From Onthophagus taurus (lineage: Eukaryota; Arthropoda; Insecta; Coleoptera; Scarabaeidae), in NCBI RefSeq assembly GCF_036711975.1, contig NC_091971.1, positions 23,815,501 through 23,879,500 on the forward strand: DNA of 64,000 nt, in the 5' to 3' direction. The notes under the pieces were generated by a model. That model was not told where the DNA came from. It did not search any database and saw only the letters and a list, made by a program, of their open reading frames with translations. The translations under genes and the position numbers were made by a program. Of the stretch, positions 1 through 15,300 are shown in pieces. How positions within the stretch are numbered: position 1 is the stretch's first letter; the number at the start of each line of letters is the position of its first letter.

Positions 1-336
1 TATTTCGTTGTGAAATAGTACGCGTATAGTTTTGAAAGGTCAATTGATTGTTTGTTGTCAAATGAAGTTGCTTTAGTGATGGATTAGATTAGATTCTTAT
101 GAGGTTATCTCTTTTTAATATTAATAAAATCATATTTTTTACCTTTTTCTAATGTTTGAATCACATTATTATTAATGGTGATTGTATTTAAAATAATTTT
201 TTTGAAACGTCACCTTGACAGTTTTTGATACAATTGCTAATCTAGGTTATGTTATTATTTATAAACAAGTTATTTTTCCAGATTAAACCGTTTTTATATT
301 GTGTAATGTTGGGTCATTACTGAAAGAAGTTGAGAA
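1..336 (+). promoter_or_regulatory. Upstream region and 5' UTR of the MROH1 gene
   Basis: This stretch precedes the predicted MROH1 start codon at 337. It is AT-rich and shows no convincing ORF, TATA box or repeat that I can name. It should hold the promoter and 5' untranslated leader, but no specific transcription start can be supported from sequence alone. Confidence 0.4.
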
Positions 337-379
337 ATGGTTGAAAAATCTAAAATGAATGCCGAAAGCCAAATGCAAG
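337..379 (+). CDS. MROH1: MROH1 exon 1 (start codon)
   Basis: Short first coding exon of 14 codons plus one base, starting MVEKSKMNAESQMQ, with donor gtaaaa at 380. It joins to 434 in phase 1, creating a Val codon before AIGLLIET. The 54 bp intron has an AT-rich tract and ends in aag. Confidence 0.75.
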
Positions 380-3300
380 GTAAAAAATGTTATATTTAAA
401 GTGAACGTTATAATTGCAATTTTGATTTTTAAGTGGCTATCGGGCTTTTAATAGAAACTATAAATGATAAAAATCCGACTGTTGTTGAAACGGTTGAGCG
501 TTCTTTACGTAAAATCGCTAAAACTTATCCAAATGAAGTTTTAAAATCATGTTGTCAGTACTCTGAAAGGCAAATAAGAAACAGCGGGGATTTGATACCA
601 GTTGTTCTAAATATAATGGATATTGTTTGCCAGGATTATATTGTCCAAATCGATGGTGATACTGTTTTAGAAGTCATCACATTATGTATGGACCTAATGA
701 TTCAGAAACCTACGTTTGAGCCCCATTTACAATTAGCAGCTTCAAGTGTTTTGGTAGCATTAGGAAATAAACACTGTATTCAGGTTGGTGCTAATTAAAA
801 TATTTTGGTTTAATTCAAGAATCATGTCACTTAAAAATCTTTTTTTTTTTAATCCTCAGTTATTCATGTGCAATTTTGTAACATCTTTAGTCATGCTAGG
901 TGTTCTGGACCTATAAGCAATAATTTTAGTTTTTATAAGAATTTTATATAAAATTATAATGTAACTTAATTTTGGGTATGTTATAGACTACCCATTACAT
1001 TTACCCACAATATAAATACAGGTAAACGCTGTTTTACGCCGGGGTTCTGTTCCAAGAGACACCGGCGTAAACAAAATCGGCGTAAATGGAACAAAAATAT
1101 AATGGACGATATTATAAGTTTAGGTTCCATGTCAAAATTCTAAGAACAATCTAACATGTTTATTTAATACATATCCTATGCAGGGTATATCTGAATAACT
1201 GCAACAAACTTCAAGGGGTGATTCTTTAGTGAATTTTAAGGCTACTTTGATATATGAACCATAGACGACTTCGGCTCCTCTAAGAAGCTACAAAAATCCC
1301 CCTCCAAAAATGGCGGAAAATTTTGGTTTAATTTTTTTTTCTCATCTCATGAACCATAAATGCTAGGAAGATTAAATTTGGGGAATATGTTTAACTCATA
1401 ATAGGGCACGTTTTGACCCTACTTGTACTTTCAACCTATCCTTCTAAACTACTAAACGTAACCACCCCCTTTAAATTTTTGCTAAAATTTTTTTTATGCA
1501 GATGATAAATACATTAGAAAAATTTTACGTAGGTAGATGAAATTATCCTAAAACTTTTTTGTCTCTCTAAAATTTTTCCAAAAACGACTAATTTTTGAGA
1601 TAAAAATAATATAGCAAACATTGCCCGTTAAACCACAAGGTTGTCGATCAAAAATTAAACAAGACGCCGGCGTATACAAAATCGGCGTAAAATGAACAAA
1701 ACAACAAAATAAACACAAATACAATGGACGATAAGGTTAGGTTCCTTGTCAAAATTCTAAGAACAATCTAACATGTTTATTTAATACGTATCCTATATAT
1801 ATTCAAAATAAATAATAATCTCTTGATATAAATAATGAAGTTTTGACTAAATTAAAGTCTCACGCGTTTTTGAAAAAAACATCCGATTTCATTTGCTTTG
1901 ATTGTTGCTTCCTTTCTTGCAGAATCATAGCATAAGGTCGAACGGCAGCTGTGACACTTCTTTTAACATTTGCGCTTCGATTGTAATCCCCATCTATCTC
2001 ACAGAGCTCACCTGTTAACCTTGCTATAGAGGAAAGGATACGAGTTAGATCATCCGTTTGTAGGATTTTCCTATCATTTTGTTTCTCATCCTTCTCTTCT
2101 TCTTTAGGATTTTCTAATTGAGGGCGATCATATGCCTCGATCAACTAATGTTATTTACCACTTCTACACTTGCACCTTGTATAAATCCAGGCAGAAGTTA
2201 ACGCCAAAGGCCGTTTAAACAATTGTTTGTTACTTCGTCCCAAGCAGACTTTAGATTTTTTATTCCTTTTAAAATGTCGTATGATCGCCAATAATCTTTA
2301 ACGGTCCCATTGGAATTAGTATCTATCGCCTTAATCATTGCTTTTAATGTTATGCGCAAATAATACGCTTAAAGGTAGAAATTACCCTCTGATCCATGGG
2401 TTATGAAACGGACGTTGTGTTAATTACCTTGACGTCCAACCCGGTGTCTAAGGTATCAAGATTTTGTGCACGTCCTGGGGCATTGTCTAGTAGGAGGATT
2501 GCTTTCTTTGGAAGGTTATTTCGGTCACAAAATTTGTGCACAGTAGGGCAAAAATAATTTTTATACCAGTCTGAAAATCTTCTGAGTGAATCTCCTGGGA
2601 AATCCCACGCCGGCGCAAAACGACGTTTATATTTATATTCACTTCGCTACTATTTTTATTCATTTTACTACAATTTTTATACTGTTTTTATCCATTTATA
2701 TCTTGAAATAAGGAAATTTACGTAATTATCGTACAATAAATTACAAAAATATCTTTACAGAAACAGTGTCAATAATTGTAAAAAGCAAAACATCAAAAAA
2801 GTCACAAAACCATATAAAACTTCTAAAATAGTGTGGGCGTAAATAATCTAAATAGTGATCCGATGCAACTGACCAGTAAATCCCCCGATTCATGAGAAAC
2901 TAGAGTGAATTTCGAGGTATGAATTTGTGACAAGATAACTAAAGCAGTATTCTGAGATGGCACGGAAATATAGCCCCTCATTTTAGAGATTGATACCTTC
3001 GTAACTGCTCGATGAAAAAAAATGCGGTAAAGTTTATTGTAATCAGTGAAAATTTCTGCGTATCATATGTTAATTTGGTTAAATTTTCTGGTCCGCGGTT
3101 TTTCTTTTATCGCGAGTTAAGTGAAAAAAGTACCCGATTTTGAGAGTGCCAGCAACTTTGTCTACTTTGCGATTTTTTTTCTCCAAAACTATTTGACGAA
3201 AAGATGTGAAATTTGAACTGGTGGTAAACCGATGTGTTCTTAATGTGGGGCATATTTTATTTTATCGATATTCCATATAGTTTCGCGGAAAATCGCGGTT

Positions 3301-6300
3301 ATTTCGAAAACAACCTGGCGGATTTCAACGCGGTTTTCACCAAAATATGTCAAACAATGTCGGTTGTGGGATTCCGTTATCAGTTTTTCAAAATTAGGGC
3401 TCCCTAATTTTTTAAGAGCGATTTAATGGAATTACAGATTAAAGAGAAACAGAAATAAACCATGCGGGGAGGGGAGGTTCCGGCCAATCGGAACAGATGG
3501 TGCGTTCCAGACAGTACGTCGCGCCTTTATCTTACCTACATAAAGAAATAAGGGGCGTAGTCCTGTCTCTGGAACACACACCAGGACCATCTTTTCCGGT
3601 TAGACGAAACCCTCCTCTCCCCGCATGGCTTATTTCTGTTTCTTTTTAATTTGTAATTCCATTAAAGTATTTGAGTCAATTTTATACAAATATATCTACG
3701 CACATATTAAGCCCTACATAACACCGTACATACACCACAATCGATCAACTGTATCAAACCTAGTTTGTTTTATACAATTTGTGTCCGACGTGCTAGATGA
3801 TAGAGGCCAAGTAGATGTTGTTTACCTAGATTTTCAGAAGGCCTTTGATCAGTTAGATCATTATGTGTTGTTGCGCAAGTTGAGTTCCGTTGGATTTAGT
3901 AAACCTTGGATCTCCCTTATGGAGTCTTACCTTCGAGATAGAGAGCGGTGCTCAGATACTTCAACTGCAGTTCGTATCCTATTCGGCCAACATCGGGAGT
4001 GCCTCAAGGTTCAAACCTGGTCCACTTCTGTTTCTCATCTTCATCAATGATATCATGGACTCCATTGATTGCGGTAAACTACTTTTTGCTGACCTAAAAA
4101 TTTTTACCTCAGTTCGCTCTTCAGAGGATAGTGTTGTTCTTCAGAGTGGTTTGGATAGTGCTATCGAGTGGTGCGCGAATAACCGCTTGTCTCTAAATGT
4201 GTCGATATGCGCCGTTGTTTCCTACACCAGAAGTTCTCTGATACACACAAAGTACTGTATTGGTCATGAAGTCTTGCAGTGCACTAATAATATTACAGAC
4301 TTGGGGGTATCTTTTGATTCAAAACTAACATTCATAGACCATGCAACTAATCTGTGCGAGAAATGTTATCGAACTTATGGTTTTATATATCGCAATTGTA
4401 AAGAAGTTTCAACCATTGGCCTTCTTACTATTTTTAATGCTCTGATTCGTTCGCGCCTTGAATACGCATCTTTGATTTGGCAAGGTTTTTATGCTGTACA
4501 TGTTAATTTATTAGAGCGCATTCAAAGATTATTCTTAAAGTTTTTGTCTTACCGAATTGCCCAAATATATCCCCTTAGAGGTATTGATTACAGTATATTA
4601 CTGAACCGATTTGATGTAGTATCACTGTCAACACGTAGAATAACAATCGCTGTGAGATTTTTGTATGGTTTACTTTACGGTTTGATTGCCTGTTCACAGA
4701 TTTTATACATGATCAATTTTAATCGTAGCAAGATCGACGCGTGTTTTTTATTGCAACTTCAACAGAACAGTGTTGTCTCAACGCTTCCCAGTGTCGTTGA
4801 TGTGTAGTTATAACCAGATTTCCACTGAATGCGACATTTTTACCGATACCTGGTCATTCATTAACAATAAAATCATAGATCACTTCACAATTATTTATCG
4901 CTAATATACCTTTTCGCCTTGATTGCCATTCATTATATGTGAAATACTATTTTTCCATTTTGATATATTCATATATCTTACAATTGTTATCATTACTACC
5001 TATTATTTTTTGGATGTTACTACATTTGTATTTTTTTCTTTTTGTATTACCTGATTAATATTTATCCATGTTTACCGAACCCTAATAAATGAATAATTCT
5101 CTCCTAAGTAAAGAAGGCTTGTGCGCGCATTTGTGATTTGGCTTTGGATAAGTTAACATTTTAGTAGTACTGTATTTTTAGGACTATAAGACGCACCTTT
5201 TTACATAGAAAAATGGACTCAATCTTTGGATGCGTTTTATGGTCCGAAAAATACGGTATATTTTTCTGAAAAAAGATTTCACTCAAAATGATTTCAGTTT
5301 TCCTAAAGATAGAAAATAAAATTATTTTTAACTATAAATTGTCACAAAACCATTTAGAGATTTTTTTATGCGGTTAGGCGACGGAGGTTGTGATGAGGTT
5401 GTGGGTATTGTAACAATCCTACTGCACTACAATTCGAACAAGAATACAAAAAACTATTAGTGCATACCAGCAGTAAAGGGGGAAAATCTGGAAATGCAAT
5501 TGCATTAGATTATACTAATATTTTAAATTGTTCATCAATACTCAAAAATAAAAATGATGAAATTGAAACACTGGACATTATAGACGTTGCGAACTTAGAC
5601 AACATGTATTTAACTACCACTCTAAAAACTAATATTACTTGCCAATTTTGTTTAAATATAGTAGAAGGAACTAGTAATATTTCAATGCTGCAGATACAAA
5701 AGACATATGTGATTTTGACTAAAGCTTCTAAGTTTGTAATCGAACCTTACTTAATTAGCGAAAAAATTATTAGAGACTATAAACGACAAAATGTAGTATT
5801 CAATAACAAGAACATACTTTTAAAGTTAACTAATCCCATTTTATTAAGTTTACTTCAAAACATTTATGATCATTTTGGAGATCATGCACATGATGATCAT
5901 GAATGCGTGTGATGATGATCGTGAATGCGTGGGATCTGTATAAGGCTAAAAAAAATCTCAGAAGACTTATAGATGAAACAAAAAATAGCACAAACGAAAG
6001 CAGGTAGCATGATAAAAAAAGATCTAATAGAGTTCAAACAAATAGAATAAGTTGAAGCTATAGAACTACAACAAATTGAAGAGGAGAGATTGAAACGATA
6101 ATAAACAACTTGAATGAAACAAACACTAAGGATGTGTATGGAATGACAACAAAATTACTCCAGAATATAGAACCTATAATAAGGGAAATATTGTGTAACC
6201 TATTAAATAAACGGTGTTTAGACGGTGTGTTTCCAAATGAACTGAAATATGTAAGAGTAACTCCAATTCATAAACAAGGGGACGCGAGTAATAAAAGTAA

Positions 6301-9300
6301 TTACAGACTGATATCAATAATACCCGTAATATCCAAAGTTTTTAAAACTGCAATAAAAAACAGGATCATGGACCACATAAAGGACAATAATCTAATAACA
6401 CAATATCAACATGCATATCAAAAAGAAAAATCAACAACATCAGCACTGCTTAGTGTAATCCAAAGTATAATAACTGGTTTTGATACGCAACATTATACAC
6501 AAGTAGTATTCTGTGACCTAAGTAAAGCTTTTGACTCAGTGAATCGCCAAATTCTTCTGAAAAAAATGGAAACATTAAATGAAGCAAAAAATTGGTTCGA
6601 AGTAAACAATCTACAACTGAACAGAGAAAAAACACATACACTTACCTTCTTCACAAAACAAAACCAGGAGGTCAGAGATAATACTACAATGTTTCTAGGA
6701 GTTACACTATCAGAAACTCTATCATGGAGGGACCACATAAAAACATTGAAAGGAAAATTGGCAACGGCACTGTATTGTTTAAGAATGTTAGCTAAAAATT
6801 TACCGGAGGAAGAAATAAGGAATGTATACTTTGCGTACTTTCATAGTATGGCTATATATGGCATACTTACCTGGGGCGCATCTAGTGAAGCGGGTGAGAT
6901 TTTTAAATTGCAAAAAAAGCAATTAGAATACTTAAAAAATTGGGTTATAGAGAAAGTTGCAGAGGCTATTTTAGGGAGTTGAAGATACAGACAATACAAT
7001 CCTGTTTTGTTTTTTCTTGTCTACAATATGTTCATGTGCAAAGAGAGACATTGGAAAGAAATATAGACGCTCACAACTGCAGTACACGATATGAAAACAA
7101 TTTACTGGTACCTTTACACAGAGTACAGAAGTCACAAAATACTTTCAAATATATTTCAATAAAACTATATGTATAATGCTCTACCATCAAGAACAAAGCA
7201 ATTAGACGAGAAGAAATTTAAAGCGGAAGTGAAGAAACACCTAATAGAAAGTGAAATTTATTCAATTCAAGAATACATACTATGGAAGTAAGATGCCGGG
7301 TACTACCTAGCAGAGGAAGAGGAACTTGAAGTCAATTTCATGTATTTCTTTTCTGTTTTTTTTTTTTCATTTATTAAGGAATTGAATGTATAGTAGAAAC
7401 CATGGGAGCTGACAGTGACAGATCGCTTAAAAATGGTATGAATCAAGATATGGACGTACGACTTAGATTATTTCACCACATACATTTAAATGAAGGTTAT
7501 GTTAGTAATGGAGGTTATATGTCAAACATTGTCAAAGATATTATTTAATGATTTTCCTTTCAAAGAAAACATTTTCGGCTTGTAAAAACACTAACAGAGT
7601 CATGACAACGCTCACAAGACGTTTCGATTTGAGGTTATAGTTATAGAGTTACATCCCTTAGAAGAACAGACGTACTTTTTCGACGCGACCATTTGAATTG
7701 TACAGCAGACATATTAAACTAATGCTATCTCTTTCTAACACACATTACTCGCTAGCGGTTTGTGAACTACGTATGGCATTTGTAAGAGCGGAAAACGATG
7801 CCAGCTCTCGTGGCGTCTACTATACCATGTTTTGTACATTTGAGAAATAAACTATTATTATTATTATTATTGATGGGCATGAAATACACTGTATAAAGAT
7901 AATAACAACAAAATTTATTAACATAAAGTTATTTAATGAAACCAAGTTAATAAATCAAGAACCTAGGCTTTGACATATGTTAAACAAACAAATATTATTT
8001 TCAAATCAATGAGAGTTATTTTAAACTTTATATTTATAAATTAAGTTTTAAGTTTTTATCATGTAATATAAATTTTTAAACAAAATACCAATGTAATTTT
8101 GCAAACACAATATTTTTACTGCAATATTTACCATGAAAGTACTGTAAAATTCTAATCATATAATCTTTAATTTACTTGTAAGAAATAAACCGTTCACAAT
8201 TAATACGGTTATAATTATAAATTAATTAGTTACAAAAGACTCAAAAGAACTCAAAGTTTACATTCCTTAATAAACATTTCAAGCATGCTCAATAAAAAAA
8301 AATAATGATACTATACATTTCTTCATGTAAGCCACTGTGTATGTCTGATTTTGCCGAAACTATACACGCCGGTGGCTTCAATCTCGTATACGGGCGGAGA
8401 TAGGCAATGCTGCTTCTAGTTATACAATTTCTTTGTAAGATATATCACTATGTTGCATATTTTTATTGCACTAAAACTAGAACTAGAAACATTCTAGATA
8501 CTTTCTAGTTCTACGTCTAGTGTTAGTTCTAGTTTTACATTAGCACTATCACTAGAACTAACACAAGACCTAGAACTAGAATCATTCGGGTTTAGCAGTC
8601 TCGAGAGATTTGCGCCTAAATCCGAATGTTTCCAGTTTTCGGTCTAGTGTTAGTTCTAGTATTAACACAGAGTCAATTGACACACAGTCTATCTGACAAA
8701 ACGTGTCGTCACATCAAAATTTGATGTGGTTTTTCGGTATGTTCTACACTTTTCCGCACTTTCTTTATATTTTTAACGTGTTTTTGGGGTCATTTTGAGT
8801 CACATTGATTAAACAAAAATCGTCGATTTTTAAGTCGCATGATGATTCTTGAATTTTTCCAATATTTTGACGAAATGTAAAGAAAAATTATTTTTTTCAA
8901 GATTATGGATGTTTTATTAAAAAATTTTCAACCAAACGTTGTTCCGCATTATACAATATTACATACAATGGGAGCATTGGCTTCTGTAAACACATTTGGG
9001 GTTATTCCTTATTTGAAAACAATCTTAGAAAGGATTTTACCACTATTAGGGATGTTAAAAACGGATCCTCTAAAACAGGCTTTTTCTTATGGTATTTGAA
9101 TAAAATTAAGATTCCAAAATAATTGTTTATTTAATTTTATTTTTCAGCTTTAGAAAGTTTTTCTGAAAGCCTATTAGAGTACACATCAAATGTATCGCAA
9201 TCTCCTCCTGATCCAACTATAAAAATAGCAGATTTTCAAGATGAGATTTCAACAGCTTACGAAGCATTATTTACAAATTGGTTACATTCGAAAGAGGCAA

Positions 9301-12300
9301 AAGTAATCGAGAGCGTTTTAAACTCACTTTCTGCTATGTTTATGATTTTAAGTACTGAAAAAATACGTCAGCACGTCCAAAAAACTATTCAAGTCTTATT
9401 AAACTTATACAAAAAACATAAAGAACCTCTTCCAATCATAAAATGTTTAGTTTCGGTTGTTTCAATTGCTTCAAAGTGCGATGGGACTTTACTGGAACCA
9501 CTTTTAACACCCGTTTTACAAATGTTATCCGATTTAATTTGCGTTTCGCCAGATTATGCTCAACCAGAACTTCTAAGAACACACTCTGAAGTGTTAAGAT
9601 GTTTTGAATGCTTCTCTATGCATTACACTGATGATATTATCGGTCATATTTTATTGCAAATGAAAAATAATAACGAAAAAGATCGTGTTAAAGGTTTATT
9701 GGTTTTAACACATTTAATTAATACAACTGATGCAGTTATTAAAAATCGAAGAGAAGATATTTTGGCGGTTTTGATGGGGATGTTAGTGGAAAATAATTTA
9801 AGAATAAAAATGAGTTTAATGAAAGTTATTGTAGCTTTGGCTTATAAAGGATTTTTAATTAATAATGGTAAGTTTTAATTTTAAAAATATGAGGCTATGT
9901 TGTTAATTTTTGTTATACTTTTAGATATAATAACAGAAAAATGTATACTATTCATCATAAAATTAACATTAAAACAATTACCATATAAAGAAAACGATTT
10001 TTCTGAAGCTTCTGATTTACAATTAACCGCCGATAACACTTTATACATGATAACGACATCGGTAAAAGATTTAGAACCAACTTTATGGGATTTATTATTA
10101 AAATGCCTATTCCTTCACGAATATTACGAGGCAACGATAATTATTTTACGTTGTCTGACGCATTTATCATCGAGAAAAGCGGAGACGTTGTCATGCGAAG
10201 GTGCTTTTATAAGATCTTTGGCGATATTAGCACAACCTTTACCGAATTTCCGAGGAACTTTCGCTTTAAATTTTTTGAGAAATATAAAATTATTTGATAA
10301 ACAAGCGTTAAAATCAGTTTGGGATATTAAGATACCGCAACTTTTAAAATATTTGGAACAGAATTACGATCATTTTAACGATAAAGAATGGGAAGATTTA
10401 ATTTTTGATTTCTTACATTTACTGTTGGAGAATGTTGAGGAGGAGCATTTTAAAGAGGTTCTTGTTGAAAAGATTAAAGAACAATTACCATTATATGATG
10501 TTAGAAGGTTAGTAAATTTGTTTAAATTGTAAGAAAATAGGTGGTTATGATTATTGAAGCATAAGAAAGTTATTAAATGTATAGATGTTTAAAGAAAGTT
10601 AAGATTACATGATTATAATACAATTGAAGAGCACTTTATCCAAAACTAACTAAGTCCAAAATAATTATTCGTAGATATGACTGAATTTCTGTAAAAAGTT
10701 GTATAGACTATAGAACACATTCAGTAGAAATGTGATAATATAAATGACTGAAATTGATGATGAAATTTTGTAGTCAAGGAGTCACATGAATATTTAGGAT
10801 TAATTTTTTTTACAAACAATAGATATTCAATTCACAAATGTTAACCCAAAACTAAACTAAGTCCTTGGGCATAAGTAACATTTGAAAAAATAACAATAAT
10901 AAACAAGCACAAAACAACATTAAAGGAATAGTTCCGCATTAGTTATTCCCTTTCTCTTCTACTAGATCATGTGTATCCCTCGCCCCAACATTTATTAGAG
11001 CATTGTGGTAGAATGTCTTTCCTTCATCAGTTAACTTAATCTATTTCAAAAGATGTTGAACATTACTCGTTTTTTGCACAGTAATTTTATTAATGGTATT
11101 ACTTTTCAAAACACTATGGGAGAACAGAGAACCAGTATAAGTACTTTTCACATGTATTGCTTTTTACCTTTGTAATAGGTAAATACTCGCTGTTCTGTTA
11201 TTTTAAATGGTAGTTTTCGTTTAAAGAAAGTACCCATTGCCGTTTTATAATCGTTTATATTCCAGTCCTTGCCGTTTTGCAGGACTGTTGAATTGTGTGC
11301 AAAAATATCATAGTAATATTCAGGCTTGCGATTTGTTCTCGCCCCTTTATCATTTTTCCAAATACACGATCAGGTGGCATGAAGTTATGTCCTCTTATAG
11401 GAAATATGTGTACAGTTTCGGTAAAGATACTGTTTTGTACATGACACAGTAGCATAAATATAACAGCCGAGTTCTTGTTCTGCCCTGGGCATAAATCGGA
11501 GAACAGTTACAAGGTGCAAGGTCTGTTTGCAGGATCGACGTCGACATATCTTGATTTTATTTATGATCTCTTTACCACTTTCGTTTTCGGTCCACGTATA
11601 CGAGAACGTATTTTCTCTATTCTGATTGGGCTCAATAACCACAAAAGTAAGATTATACAGCCACAACTGTCTCGTGTAATAAACCTCTGAAATGTTTAAT
11701 TTTGGCAGAGGCTGATTCTGCTGTATATCGAACAAAACTTTTACTATATTACTAGGCTCTCCTTCCTTTAAAAGTTCATAAAATTTTTTTGTACTTCATT
11801 TGTGTTATTTAAGCTTTGTGGAGAGACCAGTTCTGATCTCCATATTTATAGTATTTGTCATCTCCAACTCTGTTTGTTCGCAAAAGGAACATACCTCCGA
11901 ACATGTATTTCCAAAACTAATGTTGAACTTCCTAGCGAATATTTTATAATACTTACTGAAGGATGTAGTTGGAGCATTAATAGTTTTTCTTATATTGCAC
12001 CATATTTTGTGTAACTTTTTGACTGATAATTCCGGCGGAAAATAAACGTATGCTTTTATTTCTACCATAATGACATTATCCTTTAAAGAGGCTCTAGAAC
12101 CACTTCATCAATTTTGCGCCTTTAAATAATTTTGAAAATGTTTACATAATTTCAGTAACATTTTAATCATTTTGCACTATTTTGTAAAATTTCGCCAATT
12201 TTAGTTACGTTTTAAATATTTTAGACAATTTTCTATAAGTTTAACCAACCTTAGATAACGTTGGATAAATTTAAATTGTTAAATAAGTCAAGGCCATTCT

Positions 12301-15300
12301 TTCAAGGCCTGGTGGATGAGGTCCCTTGGATGTAATTGTGGATTTTTGTTTTGTATTTTCGCGCCAATACGCCCTGACTTCCCAGCTTAGACAGTGAAAT
12401 TTGACTGATTCTTTGAAGTTATTATTTGGATGGTGGAGTTTAGTTGAGCTTCTAAGCTATCGGTGTGTCCATTATTCTGCCAGACGGGTGGACAGTAGTT
12501 GGAAGCACTGTAAACAAGTCTTAGGGCCGAGCACCGCAGGATTTTTCTTCTTGAGGTGCCTATTCGAATCGAATGTTGACAATTATGATTTTCTTACAGC
12601 AGCTTGAAGCAATGCTGCCCAGGTTTCTTCTTCTTCTGCCGCGTCCTCTTTTCCTTTGACTTTTCCTTGCTTTACGAATTGGAGCACGGAATATCGGTGT
12701 TGATTTCTCATGACATGTCTCAGGTACTCGAGTTTTCTGCGTTTTACCGTATACATTATTTCGGATTCCTTATTCATTCCATATTCTTTGTAGCACTTCC
12801 CTGTTCGTCACGTGAACTGGCCGTGGTATTTTGAGTATTAGTTTATAAAGCCACATCTCAAAGGTTTCCAGTTTTTCCAAAAGTCCAGGATTCCATGCCA
12901 TATAACATTGTGAACAAGACATAGTATCTTAGACATCTTACTTTTGTTTCGAGGAATATGTTAAAATATGTAGTATACTTCTGAAAATTTGGCTTATATT
13001 ATTGAAGGTTGCTCTTGCTCTTTCTATACGGCATTTTATTTCTTGTTCATTGATCCGTTGCCTATTTATTATAGTTCCTAGGTAACAGCTCTATTCGAGT
13101 CCAGTCAATTTTGTTACTAATTATCATCTGTTTTATTTTTTGAACATTGATATTAAGTCCATATTGCTGACTGTAGTTTGTAATCCCTTTATGCTATCTG
13201 CCATCACCATAGTGTCAACTACACATCTAATATTATTTATTCTGACTCCGTTCAAGAGCATACCCTCATTTACTCCGTCAAGTGCTTAATTAAAGTTTTT
13301 CTCTGAGTACATATTGAATATTAATGGCAAGAGAAAACAGATTTGTTTAACTCCACGCAATATCTTCACTTCTCTGTTTGTTCTCCATCAAGTCTTATGC
13401 ACGCAGCCTGGTTCCAGTAAAGGCAACTTGATGGAATATTTTTTCGTAACCTATTAGACAAATAAATTCCAAGGATTAAGATATAATATTGCACTTTTAC
13501 TGGTTTAGAAATTTTAATGCATTTTAGTTTCTATTTTACATGTTTCTCCCGTTCCATGCATCATCAGAAATTGAATACTTATAAATGAAAAATCAAATGT
13601 TATGTAACAAACTATTGTAAAAAATCATTATCGAATATGCGTTATGTGGTAACTTATTTAATTCACGTGCACAACAAGAAGTTAAGTTATATTTAAAATA
13701 AATTAAAAATTTTTCTTAAAAAACATTAACGAAATGCGTCCTATTAAAAGGAAATATTAAGACGAAAAATGAATTTAATTATTAACTGGTTAAAGAATGG
13801 ACTTATTATACAATTCGATATTAGACACATGTTTACATCTCTACATCTTAGACAAGGACTTGAACACCAAAAAGTGCTTCTCTAGTACCGACTGATTGAT
13901 TGTTTGATATCTCTTCACATGGTTCATTAGACTGATAGTTCGATATTCTTCGCAATTTTTTACTCCTGGCTTTTTGAACAACTCTATAGTTGTGATTGTA
14001 GCTCCGGGATATTTCCTGAGTTATTTCACAGGTTATTCCTTCTTCGTCTAGTAGATTTAAGAATTTAGCCTCAATGTTATCTAGCCTTATTGTTTTTCTA
14101 TTTTTCTTTTGTTTCATTGCTGTCTCTACCTCATGATTCAGTATGTTGGGTAAGCTGTCGTGTTTGTCTTGTAGAATTTCTATTTCTGCACATCTCTCTG
14201 TCGCTTCTTTTTCTGGATAAAATCGCCTACCTTTTGCTTTACTAGAAAATGTTGAAGAGTTGTCATGTCGTATTTAATTTCAGCTTTTTTCTTTATTTTC
14301 TTCAATCTCACCTTCATGACTCCTATCAAGGATGTGTGGTATGATTCAATATTTGCTCCTGATAAGTTCTAACTGATGTGACAGAGTTTCTATATCTCCT
14401 ATTGATTAATATGTAACCTGATTTGATTGCATCTGTTGATTTCCACGTCATGCCACATAGTTTCTGAACGACATTGTTTCTTGTGCGAAATATAGCGTTT
14501 CCTTTTTTTTCAGGAGTGAGCAATATGTTTATTAGAGTTGGGTTGTGCGCCACACGGTGGCCTCATTGTTGTTGAGGTGGAAGCACTTGCACTCTGTTTT
14601 GTTTAGATTAGGTGTCAATTTCCATTTTCTATAATACTATCATCAGATCGCTTGTCAGAATTCCCTTCGTCTCCTCCACTGTATTACGGTTAACAGCCAG
14701 AGCTAAATAATCTGCGTATGCGAATTTTACGCTAGTAGTATCGCTAGGATTCCGGCATCTCTGCAATGCAGAGATACAAAAGAGTTGGCGCAAGGACGGA
14801 TCCTTGGGGTAGTCCGACATTTAATATTTTTGTGTAGCTCTGCGTTTGATCCAAAAGGACTTGTCACAGAGCATATTATTCACTAGCAACCCCAGTGTCT
14901 TACAAGGGAACTTCCTATTAAGCTTAGGAACTTAAAGTCCTTCACTCCATGCGGTGTCGTAGGCCGCTTTTAGATGACGGCAGATGTCTTCTCCCAGTTC
15001 TGAAAGCTAGGGATATTTCCTGAGTTATACACTTTGTTAAAAATGTCCGTGGTACAGGTTATTCCTTCTTCATCTAGTAGTTTTAAGAATTTCGCCTCAA
15101 TGTTATCTAGTCTTATTGTTTTTATATTTTTCTTTTGTTTCATTGCTGTCTCTATCTCATGATTCAGTATGTTGGGTAAGCTGTTGTGTTTGTCTTGTAG
15201 AATTTCTATTTCTGCACATCTCTAATTTCAGTTTTTTCAAGTTTCTACGAAAACCATACATTTTAGATATAGGGATGTAATGACAAAGTTCTCTTATTTT

